DNA of 6,025 nt from Candidatus Saccharimonadota bacterium (lineage in GTDB: Bacteria > Patescibacteriota > Saccharimonadia > Saccharimonadales > Saccharimonadaceae), in contig WRLZ01000045.1 in NCBI GenBank assembly GCA_009777365.1, positions 1-6,025 on the forward strand, written 5' to 3'. Position 1 is the first letter of the stretch, and each line of letters begins with the position of its first letter. Of this stretch, positions 5,887 through 6,025 are shown in pieces. Position numbers and translations under genes: made by a program. The notes beneath the pieces were generated by a model. That model searched no databases, had not been told where the DNA came from, and saw only the letters and a program-made list of their open reading frames with translations.

Positions 5887-6025
5887 TTCTCGAATAATCC
5901 ATATATCGAATCCTCTGGGTGGTCGGGGGTATTGGTTCAGTCTTTCACTAACACTGCCGCCTGGTCTTATCGTGGGGGCTTCTCGGGTAGTGGCGTTCCT
6001 GCCGGTATCGCCGCCGGGATTGGGC
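5887..6025 (+). pseudogene. Start-less open frame resembling the C-terminal C-type-lectin-like domain of a variable surface protein (3' end outside the window)
   Basis: This frame runs without a stop from just after the MBL stop codon to the window edge, with no ATG or GTG in frame and no plausible TTG start with a ribosome-binding site. The translation contains SSGWSGVLV (residues 9-17), then NTAAWSYRGG, then a G-x-G-x-x-AG pattern (SGSGVPAG). The order W...W-x-x-RGG...G-x-x-AG recalls the C-terminal lectin-like domains of pilin-like proteins, and of formylglycine-generating-enzyme-like folds used as targets by diversity-generating retroelements. This is recalled from memory; no search was run. 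It may be a 3' gene fragment, a donor cassette or template copy, or an assembly junction. The sequence from about 5914 looks richer in GC than the preceding operon. The function is unassigned. Confidence 0.4.

Noticed and set aside
5230..5902. Minus-strand frames opposite the MBL gene (5230-5775 and 5528-5902)
   Set aside because: They are antisense shadows of a gene with a complete metal-binding set. Their products are rich in Arg, His, Ser and Pro without any domain pattern.
5887..6025. Stop-codon read-through fusing the MBL enzyme to the lectin-like frame
   Set aside because: The MBL product is complete and of normal length at its TAG. TAG also ends the sortase and TM2 genes in this window, so it is a normal stop here.
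1..6025. CRISPR array, tRNA, rRNA or insertion sequence
   Set aside because: No regularly spaced repeats, cloverleaf-like sequences, conserved rRNA stretches or transposase motifs were seen on reading both strands.

Overview
The window carries seven protein-coding regions in a mid-GC bacterial genome. It most likely comes from a Patescibacteria/CPR member, and Saccharibacteria (TM7) is my best guess. That placement is inference. It rests on the combination of a sortase with a non-canonical sorting signal, a TM2-domain protein, a stand-alone LtaS-type phosphoglycerol transferase and MscL, on short spacing between genes, and on start sites that look leaderless. TAA, TAG and TGA all serve as stops; a TGA stop overlaps the mscL start. 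This argues against the recoded CPR lineages that read UGA as glycine. A low-GC Gram-positive bacterium is not excluded.

Layout. (1) 1-699 (+) is the 3' part of a secreted surface protein. It ends in a sortase-type sorting signal (PPNTAG, hydrophobic stretch, basic tail). (2) 777-1631 (+) is a membrane-anchored sortase, separated from its probable substrate by a 77-nt gap that holds a strong stem-loop. (3) 1672-2103 (+) is a TM2-domain membrane protein, probably co-transcribed with the sortase. (4) A near-perfect bidirectional terminator (2121-2153) separates this cluster from the convergent gene 2167-4047 (-), an LtaS-family polytopic membrane phosphoglycerol transferase. (5) A compact divergent promoter region (about 4045-4131) fires left into the LtaS-like gene and right into a three-gene operon. 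(6) That operon is a 7-TM membrane protein (4129-4860), mscL (4857-5261, ATGA overlap) and an MBL-fold metallohydrolase (5263-5886, 1-nt gap). (7) From 5887 to the window end there is an open frame with no start codon. Its translation resembles the C-terminal C-type-lectin-like domain of variable surface proteins.

How the genes fit together. Nearly everything concerns the cell envelope: an adhesin-like protein and the sortase that could anchor it, a polymerase for a glycerophosphate envelope polymer, and an osmotic safety valve. This would suit a small monoderm cell that depends on its surface. The MBL enzyme is the only clearly cytosolic enzyme, and its substrate is unknown. No RNA gene, CRISPR array, insertion sequence or origin is visible.
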